A DNA stretch of 64,000 bases, taken from NCBI RefSeq assembly GCF_017872555.1, contig NZ_JAEDOX010000001.1, forward strand, positions 744,001 through 808,000. Direction: 5' to 3'. Below the pieces are notes generated by a model that was given only the letters and a program-made list of their open reading frames with translations, was not told where the DNA came from and did not search any database. A program made the position numbers and the translations under genes. This stretch comes from Ruegeria sp. HKCCSA071. Its GTDB lineage: Bacteria > Pseudomonadota > Alphaproteobacteria > Rhodobacterales > Rhodobacteraceae. Positions 47,243-55,544 of this stretch are shown here, piece by piece (position 1 is the stretch's first letter; every line of letters begins with the position of its first letter).

Positions 47243-49660
47243 ATGAAAAACACATGCCAGGTGGCCGTCATCGGTGGCGGCGTTGTCGGATGTTCGGTTC
47301 TTTATCACCTGACCAAGCTCGGGTGGTCGGACGTCATGTTGCTGGAACGGTCCGAACTGACCAGCGGATCGACCTGGCATGCGGCAGGCGGGTTTCACAC
47401 CCTCAACGGCGACACCAACATGGCGGCGCTACAGGGATACACGATCAGGCTGTATAAAGAACTGGAACAGATCACTGGCATGTCCTGTGGCCTGCACCAT
47501 GTGGGCGGTGTGACACTTGCCGACAATCAGGACCGGTTCGATATGCTGTTGGCGGAACGCGCCAAGCATCGGTTCATGGGGCTTGAGACAGAAATCGTCG
47601 GCCCGGAAGAAATCAAAAAGATCGCGCCCATTACAAATATCGACGGAATTATCGGTGCTCTTTACGATCCGTTGGATGGACATTTGGACCCCTCAGGCAC
47701 CACCCATGCCTATGCCAAGGCCGCGCGAATGGGCGGTGCCACAATTGAAACCCATTGTATGGTGCGTGAAACCAACCAGCGCCCCGATGGAAGCTGGGAT
47801 GTCGTCACCAACAAGGGCACAATCCATGCCGAACACATTGTTAATGCAGGCGGGCTTTGGGCACGTGAAGTTGGCGCCATGGCCGGTGTCTATTTTCCCC
47901 TGCACCCGATGGAGCATCAATATCTTGTCACCGACGCGATCCCACAGGTCGAAGCAATTATCGATGCGGGTGGCGAGCATCCGCATGTCATGGATCCGGC
48001 AGGTGAAAGCTATTTGAGGCAGGAAGGGCGTGGCCTGTGCATCGGGTTCTACGAACAGCCCTGCAAGCCCTGGGCAGTAGACGGCACCCCGTGGGATTTC
48101 GGGCACGAGTTGCTGCCCGATGACTATGACAAGATCACCGACAGTATCGAATTCGCATATCGCCGCTTTCCCGTGCTGGCTGAGGCTGGGATAAAATCGG
48201 TGATCCATGGGCCGTTTACCTTTGCCCCTGATGGCAACCCGCTGGTCGGCCCTGTACCCGGAATGCGCAACTACTGGTCGGCCTGCGGTGTCATGGCCGG
48301 GTTCAGTCAGGGTGGCGGCGTTGGCCTGACGCTGGCGCAGTGGATGATCGAAGGCGAGCCCGAGCGCGATGTGTTTGCCATGGATGTTGCCCGCTTCGGA
48401 GACTGGATCAGCCCAGGTTACACCCGCCCCAAAGTCATCGAGAATTATCAGAAACGCTTCAGCGTCGCCTATCCGAACGAAGAACTGCCCGCTGCACGCC
48501 CCAACCGCACAACACCAATGTATGACATCTTCAGCGAGCTGGGCGCGGTCTGGGGGCAGCAATACGGCCTTGAGGTCCCAAACTATTTTGCTCAGGAAGA
48601 TGAGCCGGGGTTTGAAACGCCATCCTTCCGCCGCTCGAACGCGTTCACGGCGACAGGGCGCGAAGTGCGGGCGGTGCGTGAAGCTGTGGGTATCAACGAA
48701 GTCCACAATTTCGGCAAATACCGCATCACCGGACCCGATGCTCGGAACTGGCTGGACCGGATCATGGCTGGCCGCATTCCGAAACCCGGTCGGCTGTCTT
48801 TGGTCCCGATGCTGTCGCACAAGGGCAAATTAATCGGCGATTTCACCGTTTCCTGCCTGACTGACACCGAGTTCCAGCTTACGGCGTCTTATGGCAGTCA
48901 GGCCTTCCACATGCGGTGGTTCCAGCAAAACGCTCAGGACGGCGTGAGGATTGAAAACGTCAGCGACCGGTTGAACGGCTTCCAGATTGCCGGCCCGAAG
49001 GCAACGCAGGTTCTGGCAGCCTGCACCCGAGACGACTTGGCCGATTTCAACTTCCTGAACGTGCGCCGGATGACTGTCGGCATGACCGACTGTATCGTTC
49101 AGCGTGTCAGCTATACGGGTGATCTTGGTTATGAAATCTATTGCGACCCCTTAGCGCAGCGTCAGCTTTGGTGGACGCTGTGGGAGGCTGGACAACCCCA
49201 CGGCATTGTTCCGTTCGGAATGCGCGCAATGATGAGCCTGCGGCTGGACAAGTTCTTTGGCTCATGGATGCGAGAGTATTCGCCAGATTACACCGCCGCG
49301 GAAACGGGATTGGATCGTTTCATTGCATTCAGCAAAAACACCCAATTCATCGGCCGCGATACAGCGGAAGCAGAACGGGCCAATGGAACCACCCGCCAGC
49401 TGGCAGCCTTCGAGGTTGAAACAGACGATGCAGACGTCAACGCCTATGAACCGATCTGGCTGGATGGTGCAGTTGTTGGGTTCTGTACCTCGGGCGGCTA
49501 CTCTCATTTTGCGCAAAAATCCGTCGCCATGGGTTTTCTGCCGTCCGGGCGTATAGAAGATGGTCTGGAGGTTGAAATCGAGATTCTGGGGCAGATGCGC
49601 AAAGCGAAGGTTATCTCGACACCTTTGTTTGACCCAGATGGTAGACGCATGAGGGGATGA
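47243..49660 (+). CDS. Dimethylglycine/sarcosine dehydrogenase-like flavoprotein with GcvT domain
   Basis: An 805-residue FAD enzyme with an N-terminal DAO-type oxidase domain (VIGGGVVGCSVLYHL FAD loop at about 8-22 and the GSTWHAAGG covalent-FAD-type histidine near residue 50). A middle FAO domain and a C-terminal aminomethyltransferase (GcvT) half (about 440-800) bind tetrahydrofolate and capture the released one-carbon unit. Family members oxidise dimethylglycine, sarcosine or related N-methyl compounds. GGAGGAG lies just upstream of the ATG at 47243. Roseobacters carry several paralogues, so substrate cannot be assigned. A pyrrolysine-free MttB-like methyltransferase is in the same window at 5593, but 40 kb away. 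Confidence 0.88.
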   Translation: MKNTCQVAVIGGGVVGCSVLYHLTKLGWSDVMLLERSELTSGSTWHAAGGFHTLNGDTNMAALQGYTIRLYKELEQITGMSCGLHHVGGVTLADNQDRFDMLLAERAKHRFMGLETEIVGPEEIKKIAPITNIDGIIGALYDPLDGHLDPSGTTHAYAKAARMGGATIETHCMVRETNQRPDGSWDVVTNKGTIHAEHIVNAGGLWAREVGAMAGVYFPLHPMEHQYLVTDAIPQVEAIIDAGGEHPHVMDPAGESYLRQEGRGLCIGFYEQPCKPWAVDGTPWDFGHELLPDDYDKITDSIEFAYRRFPVLAEAGIKSVIHGPFTFAPDGNPLVGPVPGMRNYWSACGVMAGFSQGGGVGLTLAQWMIEGEPERDVFAMDVARFGDWISPGYTRPKVIENYQKRFSVAYPNEELPAARPNRTTPMYDIFSELGAVWGQQYGLEVPNYFAQEDEPGFETPSFRRSNAFTATGREVRAVREAVGINEVHNFGKYRITGPDARNWLDRIMAGRIPKPGRLSLVPMLSHKGKLIGDFTVSCLTDTEFQLTASYGSQAFHMRWFQQNAQDGVRIENVSDRLNGFQIAGPKATQVLAACTRDDLADFNFLNVRRMTVGMTDCIVQRVSYTGDLGYEIYCDPLAQRQLWWTLWEAGQPHGIVPFGMRAMMSLRLDKFFGSWMREYSPDYTAAETGLDRFIAFSKNTQFIGRDTAEAERANGTTRQLAAFEVETDDADVNAYEPIWLDGAVVGFCTSGGYSHFAQKSVAMGFLPSGRIEDGLEVEIEILGQMRKAKVISTPLFDPDGRRMRG

Positions 49661-49691
49661 CAGCACACATGACTGACGGCAGTGTGGCTCA

Positions 49692-50291
49692 GTGACTGAA
49701 ATACCCATCATCCTGCTTGCCGCCGGTCAATCCAGCCGCATGGGCGGGTTGGACAAGCTTCTGCAGCAAATCGACGGCATTCCACTGCTGACCCGTACAG
49801 CGACCCTTGCGCGTGGCGTGGCGCCTGTCCTTGTCGCCCTGCCACCGCGCCCGCACCCAAGATATGATGCTCTTGCGGGAATGGATGTTCAGACGGTTCC
49901 GGTTCCGGACGCGGCCGAGGGAATGAACGCCAGTTTGCGCACCGCCATCGAATACCTTCCTGCAGATGCAACCGCAGTCATGGTTTTGCTCGCTGATTTA
50001 CCTGACCTGACCCAAACCGATCTGAGAACGATCTTGAAAGCACGCCAATTGCATCCCGACAATGTAATCTGGCGCGGAACAACCGCAGATGGAAAGCCCG
50101 GGCACCCGGTGATCTTCGATCGGACGCTTTTCACTCAGCTTTCGGCATTACACGGCGATCACGGCGCGCAGGCGGTGGTTCGCTCACAACAGCGCGGCGT
50201 ATTCCTGCAACCCCTGCCCGGTCAAAACGCGGTTTTAGATCTGGATACACCGGAAGATTGGGACGCCTGGCGCAAAAAGTGTACTTCTTGA
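49692..50291 (+). CDS. MobA-like nucleotidyltransferase (MocA/molybdenum cofactor type)
   Basis: A 199-residue NTP-transferase fold protein. The nucleotide-binding motif LAAGQSSRMGG starts at residue 9, a LADLPDLT Mg2+-type motif lies near residue 101, and the RGTTADGKPGHPVIFDR region completes the MobA-like fold. Close relatives attach CMP or GMP to molybdopterin; a role in the molybdenum cofactor is therefore likely but not certain. Translation starts at GTG 49692, 31 bases after the preceding stop. No molybdoenzyme gene is adjacent. Confidence 0.78.
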   Translation: MTEIPIILLAAGQSSRMGGLDKLLQQIDGIPLLTRTATLARGVAPVLVALPPRPHPRYDALAGMDVQTVPVPDAAEGMNASLRTAIEYLPADATAVMVLLADLPDLTQTDLRTILKARQLHPDNVIWRGTTADGKPGHPVIFDRTLFTQLSALHGDHGAQAVVRSQQRGVFLQPLPGQNAVLDLDTPEDWDAWRKKCTS

Positions 50292-50298
50292 ATAAACA

Positions 50299-50324
50299 CG
50301 GCCCGGTCGATATCGACCGGGCCG
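50299..50324. terminator. 26-bp perfect palindrome after the MobA-like gene
   Basis: CGGCCCGGTCGATATCGACC followed by GGGCCG reads the same on both strands. It starts seven bases after the stop codon and would fold into a 13-bp-long stem. No T tract follows, so it is probably a Rho-independent-like or RNA-end-stabilising hairpin working in either direction. Confidence 0.6.
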
Positions 50325-50470
50325 GTGCCCAATACAGGACTACCACTTTCTACAATTCCAAAAGTTTGACCAATAGGTCTTTAAGACACTCTGGTTCCCT
50401 AGCCGCTAAACCTAAACAAGACCCCCTCGTTAACACGCCGCTAAAACTTCCGGTAACTGAGTTAGCCGCC

Positions 50471-50488
50471 AGCGCCCCCTAGCGCTTT
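50471..50488 (+). terminator. Small terminator-like hairpin in the gap
   Basis: Stem AGCGC / GCGCT with a CCCCTA loop followed by TTT. Five base pairs only, so it is weak; it could mark the end of a short transcript. Confidence 0.35.
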
Positions 50489-50911
50489 TGGCTTCCCCTC
50501 ACTTGGGCAATTTCATCCTCACTTATCCGATCCTTAGAAACAACGTAAAATTGGATGAATAGGTTAATTTAGCGCATCTCGATTTGGCTTTTAGGCAACA
50601 TAGCCCTGGGGCTCGTTCAACCTATAGGAGATCCTCATTCGATGCACAAATCAACGATTCGGAATTAAGCGCAAACTTATGCGCCCATTCAGCTGCCTCT
50701 CAGCAAAGTTATAGCGTCAAGTCCGAAGACCCCCGGACTCGCCCACAACCATTGGAAGAGCAGCATTTTTCCCCACTGTTCAGTGAAAGCATTGTCAACA
50801 AAACAATGAAAATACAACTTTTTTGAAAGTTTGACGTCTGTTTTGGCAACAATCCTCCGATTCGCCTTCGACCTCCTCGGTTAAATCAGCGAATCCTGAT
50901 CAACGTCTTTC

Positions 50912-50935
50912 GCCACAAAACACCCGCTTTGTGGC
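50912..50935. promoter_or_regulatory. Inverted repeat upstream of degP
   Basis: GCCACAAA and TTTGTGGC are separated by eight bases, about 105 bases before the degP start. Symmetry suits a dimeric regulator, and the two-component system beyond degP is a candidate, but nothing proves the pairing. Confidence 0.4.
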
Positions 50936-51040
50936 AAAATTAAGATTTATTAATTGATCAGTCAGGAAACCCCAATCCTGACAGTGCATCTCATGTCTCA
51001 ACGCGCAACGGAAATTGCGTGATCAAACCAGGAGACAGAA

Positions 51041-52477
51041 ATGAGCATCCGAAAATCTTCGCTTTTACTTCCCCGCACATCCAACTGGATGGGTGTTAGC
51101 GCTTTGGGCGCAGCCATGCTGGCCACAACCGCTTTACCTTCGATGGCGGATGAGGCGCTAGCCGATCTTGTCGAATCCGTTTCCCCGTCGGTTGTGACCA
51201 TCATTGCCGAGCAAAAGGCCGCCCCAAGCCCCGCACAGGGGCAGAGTTTTGATTTTGACGGTCATCCGTTTGGGGAATTCTTCAAACGTTTTGGTGGGCC
51301 TGAAGGGTTCAACATGCCTCAACGCGGTCCGGCACAAGGGCTCGGGTCAGGGTTTGTACTGGATGAAGCCGGTTATGTCGTCACCAATCACCATGTGGTG
51401 GACAATGCCGAGACTGTAACCGTTCGCTTAAGTGATGACCGAACATTTGAGGCCGAGGTGGTTGGCACCGACCCGCTGACCGACATCGCGGTGTTGAAGA
51501 TTGATGCAGGCAAGGGCCTGCAAGCTGTCAAACTGGGTGACAGCGATGCAATCCGCGTTGGCGAAGATGTCGTTGCGATCGGCAACCCGTTTGGTTTGAG
51601 CTCGACAGTTACTACCGGCATTGTATCGGCCAAAGGGCGCAATATCTCGGACGGGCCTTATGCCGAGTTCATTCAAACGGACGCCGCCATCAACAAGGGC
51701 AACTCTGGTGGCCCGCTTTTCAACATGGACGGCGAAGTGGTTGGCGTGAACTCGGCCATTTATTCCCCTAGTGGCGGATCTGTCGGACTGGGATTTGCCG
51801 TAACCTCGAACATCGTTGAGCATATTGCGGCCGATCTGCAGGATGACGGGCAGGTCAGCCGTGGGTGGCTGGGTGTATCTATCCAGAATATCAGCCCGCA
51901 GCTTGCGGCGGCACTGGGAATTGATGCCTCCTCGGGTGCACTGGTGGCAGATGTTGTCGCCGACAGCCCTGCAGATGGCGTTCTGGAGCAAGGCGATGTT
52001 ATCCTGTCCTTCAACGGCGAAGCCGTAGACTCCAGTGGTGACCTGCCCATTCTGGTGGGCACAACCAAGGTCGGCACCGCAAGTAATCTGACCATTCTTC
52101 GCGATGGCAAACAGGAAACGGTCACTTTGACCGTTGGCCAGCATCAGGCAGCGTCGGCTCAGTCCGATACCCCTGTCGAATCCGAAGCGGCAGGCACGTC
52201 GCTTGGTGTCACCGTGGCCCCGCTGACCGAAACGGTGCGAGCCGAGACAGGTATCGCCAAAGCCGTTGAAGGTGTCGTCGTCACAGACCTGCAACCGGAC
52301 AGCCCTGCGGCTCGGGCGGGTCTGCAACGCGGTGACGTGATCGTCAAACTGGGCAATCAGGACACGTTCACACCCGAAGCGCTGAAGGCGGCACTGGACA
52401 CCGAAAAAACAGACCCGGCACTGGTGCTGATCAACCGGGCTGGCAGCCAGATCTTCGTTGCCGTCGAACTGGTCTGA
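51041..52477 (+). CDS. degP: DegP/HtrA-type periplasmic serine protease
   Basis: A 478-residue exported protease/chaperone of the Do family. A signal sequence (residues 1-36, ending ALPSMA) is followed by the trypsin-like domain with catalytic His118 (VTNHHVVDNA), Asp148 (DPLTDIAVLKID) and Ser222 (KGNSGGPLF). Two PDZ domains (about 265-360 and 385-475) follow. It degrades or refolds damaged envelope proteins. A response regulator and sensor kinase on the same strand begin 180 bases later, matching a degP-two-component arrangement common in alphaproteobacteria; they may control each other. Confidence 0.94.
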   Translation: MSIRKSSLLLPRTSNWMGVSALGAAMLATTALPSMADEALADLVESVSPSVVTIIAEQKAAPSPAQGQSFDFDGHPFGEFFKRFGGPEGFNMPQRGPAQGLGSGFVLDEAGYVVTNHHVVDNAETVTVRLSDDRTFEAEVVGTDPLTDIAVLKIDAGKGLQAVKLGDSDAIRVGEDVVAIGNPFGLSSTVTTGIVSAKGRNISDGPYAEFIQTDAAINKGNSGGPLFNMDGEVVGVNSAIYSPSGGSVGLGFAVTSNIVEHIAADLQDDGQVSRGWLGVSIQNISPQLAAALGIDASSGALVADVVADSPADGVLEQGDVILSFNGEAVDSSGDLPILVGTTKVGTASNLTILRDGKQETVTLTVGQHQAASAQSDTPVESEAAGTSLGVTVAPLTETVRAETGIAKAVEGVVVTDLQPDSPAARAGLQRGDVIVKLGNQDTFTPEALKAALDTEKTDPALVLINRAGSQIFVAVELV

Positions 52478-52526
52478 TCAATACCTTGCGCGCGCTGCTT
52501 GATGGGGAGAACCGGCGCGCGCCTCA

Positions 52527-52560
52527 CCCGACGGAACTGAGTTGTCCGCTGTCCGTCGGG
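52527..52560 (+). other. First of two hairpins between degP and the response regulator
   Basis: Nine-bp stem CCCGACGGA / TCCGTCGGG (52527-52535 and 52552-52560) directly abutting the next hairpin. No T tract. Confidence 0.6.
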
Positions 52561-52591
52561 CTTGCCGGGTGCGTGCCCAGCACCCGGCAAG
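52561..52591 (+). other. Second hairpin between degP and the response regulator
   Basis: Perfect 12-bp stem CTTGCCGGGTGC / GCACCCGGCAAG around a seven-base loop. It is followed by no T run, so it may attenuate or stabilise rather than end the transcript. Confidence 0.7.
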
Positions 52592-52657
52592 ATCGTCAGC
52601 AAACCATATGCTTTGTTTGAATTTTGTGTTTAAATCTTTAGGGAAAGGAACCACATC

Positions 52658-53338
52658 ATGAGCCGCCGTCTGTTGATCGTCGAAGATGACGCTGACACCA
52701 GGGATTTCATTGCCAAAGGGTTTGGCGAAGAAGGCTATGTGGTCGAAACGGCTGCTGATGGCCGCGAAGGATTGTACCACGCCACGGATGGCGGGTTTGA
52801 CGCCATTGTTCTGGACAGGATGCTTCCCGGTCTGGACGGGCTGTCGCTGATCAAATCCCTGCGTGCAGCAGGGCTGAAAACACCTGTCTTGATGTTGACG
52901 GCCATGAGCGCAGTAGACGAGCGCGTCAAAGGATTGCGGTCAGGCGCCGACGATTATCTGGTCAAGCCCTTCTCATTTCAGGAACTTCATGCACGGATCG
53001 AAGCCCTGTTGCGACGTCCGCAGGAATCCGAGGAAACGCCGACGCTGACCTGCAAGGATCTTGAAATGGATCTTCTGACCCGCAAGGTTACGCGGGACGG
53101 CCATGAGATTACGCTGACGCCTCGTGAATTCCAGATCCTTGAATTCTTTCTGCGCCGTAAGAACCGTGTCGTGTCGCGCACCATGCTGCTTGAAGGCGTC
53201 TGGGATTATCATTTCGACCCGAACACCAACGTTGTGGATGTTCACATCTCAAAGTTGCGCCGCCAGTTGGATGAAGGCGGAGACATACCTTTGATTGAAA
53301 CTGTTCGCGGTGCGGGTTACATGATGTCCGATGGATAA
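52658..53338 (+). CDS. OmpR-family response regulator
   Basis: A 226-residue two-domain regulator. The receiver domain has the phospho-acceptor Asp53 (VLDRMLPG) with Lys104, and the C-terminal winged helix (about residues 130-224, LTPREFQILEFFLRRKNRVVSR, VDVHISKLRRQLD) binds DNA. Its stop codon overlaps the start of the sensor kinase by eight bases, which marks a two-component pair. Being downstream of degP suggests a role in envelope stress, like CpxR, but the target is not shown. Confidence 0.92.
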   Translation: MSRRLLIVEDDADTRDFIAKGFGEEGYVVETAADGREGLYHATDGGFDAIVLDRMLPGLDGLSLIKSLRAAGLKTPVLMLTAMSAVDERVKGLRSGADDYLVKPFSFQELHARIEALLRRPQESEETPTLTCKDLEMDLLTRKVTRDGHEITLTPREFQILEFFLRRKNRVVSRTMLLEGVWDYHFDPNTNVVDVHISKLRRQLDEGGDIPLIETVRGAGYMMSDG

Positions 53339-54701
53339 CCTTCGGCTTTCCCTTAATAATTCACGAACAAGACTTGTCGCCACCAGCATGGTGCTAAGCA
53401 CGATCCTGACTGCGTCCGTGTTGGCATTGGTCTATGTGACAGCCAACAGAAGCATCGAATCCGAGACCCGATCAGTCGTGTCCGCCGAACTGACCGGGCT
53501 TGCAGATGAATATGAACGGCGCGGGCTGATCGGGCTGATCACAGCGATCGAGCGTCGTCTTCCAAGCGCGCCCGACCGAGACGCGCTGTATCTTCTGGCG
53601 GATCGGCAAGGCGTGAAGCTTGTGGGTAACCTGAAAACCTGGCCGGTCACTGTGACCGCCGGAAGCGGCTGGGTCGACCTTGAGTTGCGCAGGGCGGACA
53701 ATGACCAACTGGTGCCTATCTCGGCGGCATCAATCCGCCTGCCTGGCGGTGAACGCCTTTTGGTCGGCCGGGATGCAGCTGTCCGTCAACAATTCGACCG
53801 CGTGCTGTTCCGTTCGCTGGCACTGGCACTGGCAATTGCATTTGTCCTGAGCGTGATCACCGGCTGGCTGTTCACACGTCTGGTGTTTTCACGCCTGTCA
53901 GACATCGCAAGCACAGCCGAAAACATCGTTTCTGGCGATCTTTCCAAAAGGATGCCCCTACGGGGAACCGGGGACGAGTTCGATCAGGTCTCTGGCACGT
54001 TGAACAACATGCTCGACAGGATCGAAGAGCTGGTCAGTAATCTGCGCACCACCTCGAACTCTATCGCACATGATTTGCGCTCTCCTTTGTCCCGCCTTCG
54101 CCAAAGGGTCGAATCCCTTTCCGAGCCCGGCAAAAGCGATCTGGACCGCGAAATCGACATCGCGCGGGCAACGGGAGAAATCGACCATGTTTTGCGGGTC
54201 TTGGGGCAGCTTACCGAGATATCGCGGGCCGAGGCCGGTCTGGGACGCGAGCAATTCGAAGACATTAACTTGCAGCAACTGGTTGGCGATGTCGTGGAGC
54301 TTTATGATCCGGTGGCCGCGGATCAGGACATCCGTCTTGAGGTTATCGGCTCTGCCCCCGCAATTCAGGGGCACCGGCCCCTTCTCTCGCAGGCTTTTTC
54401 CAATCTGCTGGAAAACGCTATGCGCTACGCACCGGCAGATACCACAATCACGATCTCAATCGGTACCGAGGACGGATTTGCCCAATTGCGGGTTCGGGAC
54501 CGTGGTCCGGGTGTTCCGCCCGGAGAGTTGGATCGCCTTCAGCTTCCGTTCGTCACGCTTGATCCGGCGCGCACAGAACGCAATGCGGGATTGGGGCTCG
54601 CGCTGGTTGCCGCGATTTCTCATATGCATGGCGGGACATTCGCAGCCCGAAACTGCAACCCAGGTTTGGAAACCACGATCAATCTGGCAATTCAGAGTTA
54701 A
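53331..54701 (+). CDS. Membrane sensor histidine kinase
   Basis: A 456-residue kinase. Transmembrane helices at about 14-36 and 162-184 bracket a periplasmic sensor of about 125 residues; a HAMP domain follows (about 184-236). The phospho-acceptor is His247 in SIAHDLRSPLSRL. The HATPase domain has the N box ENAMRYAPADT and G1/G2-type glycines (VRDRGPGVP, NAGLGLALV). It overlaps the response regulator by eight bases. The signal sensed is unknown. It converges on the CYTH gene. Confidence 0.92.
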   Translation: MDNLRLSLNNSRTRLVATSMVLSTILTASVLALVYVTANRSIESETRSVVSAELTGLADEYERRGLIGLITAIERRLPSAPDRDALYLLADRQGVKLVGNLKTWPVTVTAGSGWVDLELRRADNDQLVPISAASIRLPGGERLLVGRDAAVRQQFDRVLFRSLALALAIAFVLSVITGWLFTRLVFSRLSDIASTAENIVSGDLSKRMPLRGTGDEFDQVSGTLNNMLDRIEELVSNLRTTSNSIAHDLRSPLSRLRQRVESLSEPGKSDLDREIDIARATGEIDHVLRVLGQLTEISRAEAGLGREQFEDINLQQLVGDVVELYDPVAADQDIRLEVIGSAPAIQGHRPLLSQAFSNLLENAMRYAPADTTITISIGTEDGFAQLRVRDRGPGVPPGELDRLQLPFVTLDPARTERNAGLGLALVAAISHMHGGTFAARNCNPGLETTINLAIQS

Positions 54702-55165
54702 CCCGGCAGTCCGTTTACCGCCAATATCATGTTTTTATAACGTTTATCCTCGGTGACATCCGCACCGAACCAATCCGGTGGGACATAGGCATTTGCGGCT
54801 TCACTGGTATGGAATTCAACTTCAACCAAACACAGGGGTTCCAGGCCGCCTGAGAAAACATCCAGCTCGAACTGGTGGCCGTCCGGCATTTGATCCGTGT
54901 AACGTACCTTCTCGATCCGGCGTCCTCGAGTTTCCGGCCAGAAGGTTTCAAACTGGTCCCGGGTTATCTCTGTCTCACGCTCAACACGTACAAGATCACC
55001 GCCTCCTTTTAAGGTCAGGAAAAACACATCGTTCTTTTGCCTTAAGCGCAATTCGGTCGAGTCCTCCGGCGCGGTGAGGTACCCCTGACGCACCTCTGCT
55101 TTTTCCGCGCGGCTCAGGTCCGGCATCCTTGCCACCAGAAACTTGCGCTCAATTTCCCTGCTCAT
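54698..55165 (-). CDS. CYTH-domain protein (triphosphate tunnel metalloenzyme)
   Basis: A 155-residue protein with the CYTH signature ExExK near the N terminus (MSREIERKFLV). It has tunnel-lining basic and acidic residues (ELRLRQK, LKGGGDLVRVERE, FELDVF, VEVEF). Members hydrolyse inorganic triphosphate or triphosphorylated compounds; some bind polyphosphate. The ATG at 55165 starts the conserved motif; a TTG at 55183 would add six residues inside the end of the ParA pseudogene. CHAD and CYTH genes are commonly neighbours, as here. Confidence 0.85.
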   Translation of the reverse strand: MSREIERKFLVARMPDLSRAEKAEVRQGYLTAPEDSTELRLRQKNDVFFLTLKGGGDLVRVERETEITRDQFETFWPETRGRRIEKVRYTDQMPDGHQFELDVFSGGLEPLCLVEVEFHTSEAANAYVPPDWFGADVTEDKRYKNMILAVNGLPG

Positions 55166-55179
55166 AAGGGTACCCCCGC

Positions 55180-55541
55180 TCAATCTTCCAGCTTATCAAA
55201 CAGCACCCGATATGCCGTACCAACCGCGCCGCGATCTGCGTAAGTGCCGACAGAGACCCGATGCTGCACCATCGAAAAGAACGTTCGCAACTTTTCTGGC
55301 GCAGCTCACGTTTGTTGAAGAAGCCATCCAGTTGACCAAATGACCGCTCGGTCAAGGTTGTGCGACTGACGGGAACAACGATCTCATCGGCGGCTCGAAA
55401 ACAGAACCCAGACGCACCCTGATGATCGAGATCGCATAACAATATCCTTTGACCAGCCTGTGCATAGGCATAATCCCGGTTCACCGAAGTCGCGGTTTTT
55501 CCGACACCGCCCTTGTTGCTGTAACAGGCAATGATCCTCAT
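55180..55541 (-). pseudogene. Eroded ParA-family ATPase between CHAD and CYTH
   Basis: The first 49 codons encode an intact ParA N terminus (ACYSNKGGVGKT Walker A, LLCDLDHQGASGF). Codon 50 then jumps directly to a late ParA segment (AADEIVVPVSRTTLTERSF...), so roughly 100 codons or more of the middle are lost at about 55394. Near 55290 a frameshift follows; in the shifted frame ParA-like sequence resumes as LRTFFSMVQ, HRVSVGTYA and a final YRVLFDKLED ending at the TGA at 55180-55182, with another block missing between. The catalytic core is therefore destroyed. Its start follows the CHAD stop codon by three bases, as expected for an old operon member. Confidence 0.8.
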
Positions 55542-55544
55542 TCC

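Larger units (their letters stand above)
50292..51040. other. Largest non-coding gap, with a 26-bp palindrome and smaller hairpins
   Basis: About 750 bases, A/T-richer than the neighbours, without a believable gene (the 80-codon frame at 50584-50826 lacks codon bias and family features). It holds a perfect palindrome at 50299-50324, a short terminator-like hairpin at 50471-50488 and an inverted repeat at 50912-50935. A small RNA or the promoter region of degP would fit; I cannot show either. Confidence 0.5.

Noticed and set aside
50584-50826. 80-codon open frame in the large gap
   Set aside because: No ribosome site, no family resemblance and no coding-type codon usage.
50940-50953. TTAA-N6-TTAA, like a CtrA site before degP
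   Set aside because: The CtrA pattern needs a seven-base spacer; A/T-rich sequence gives such near-matches by chance.
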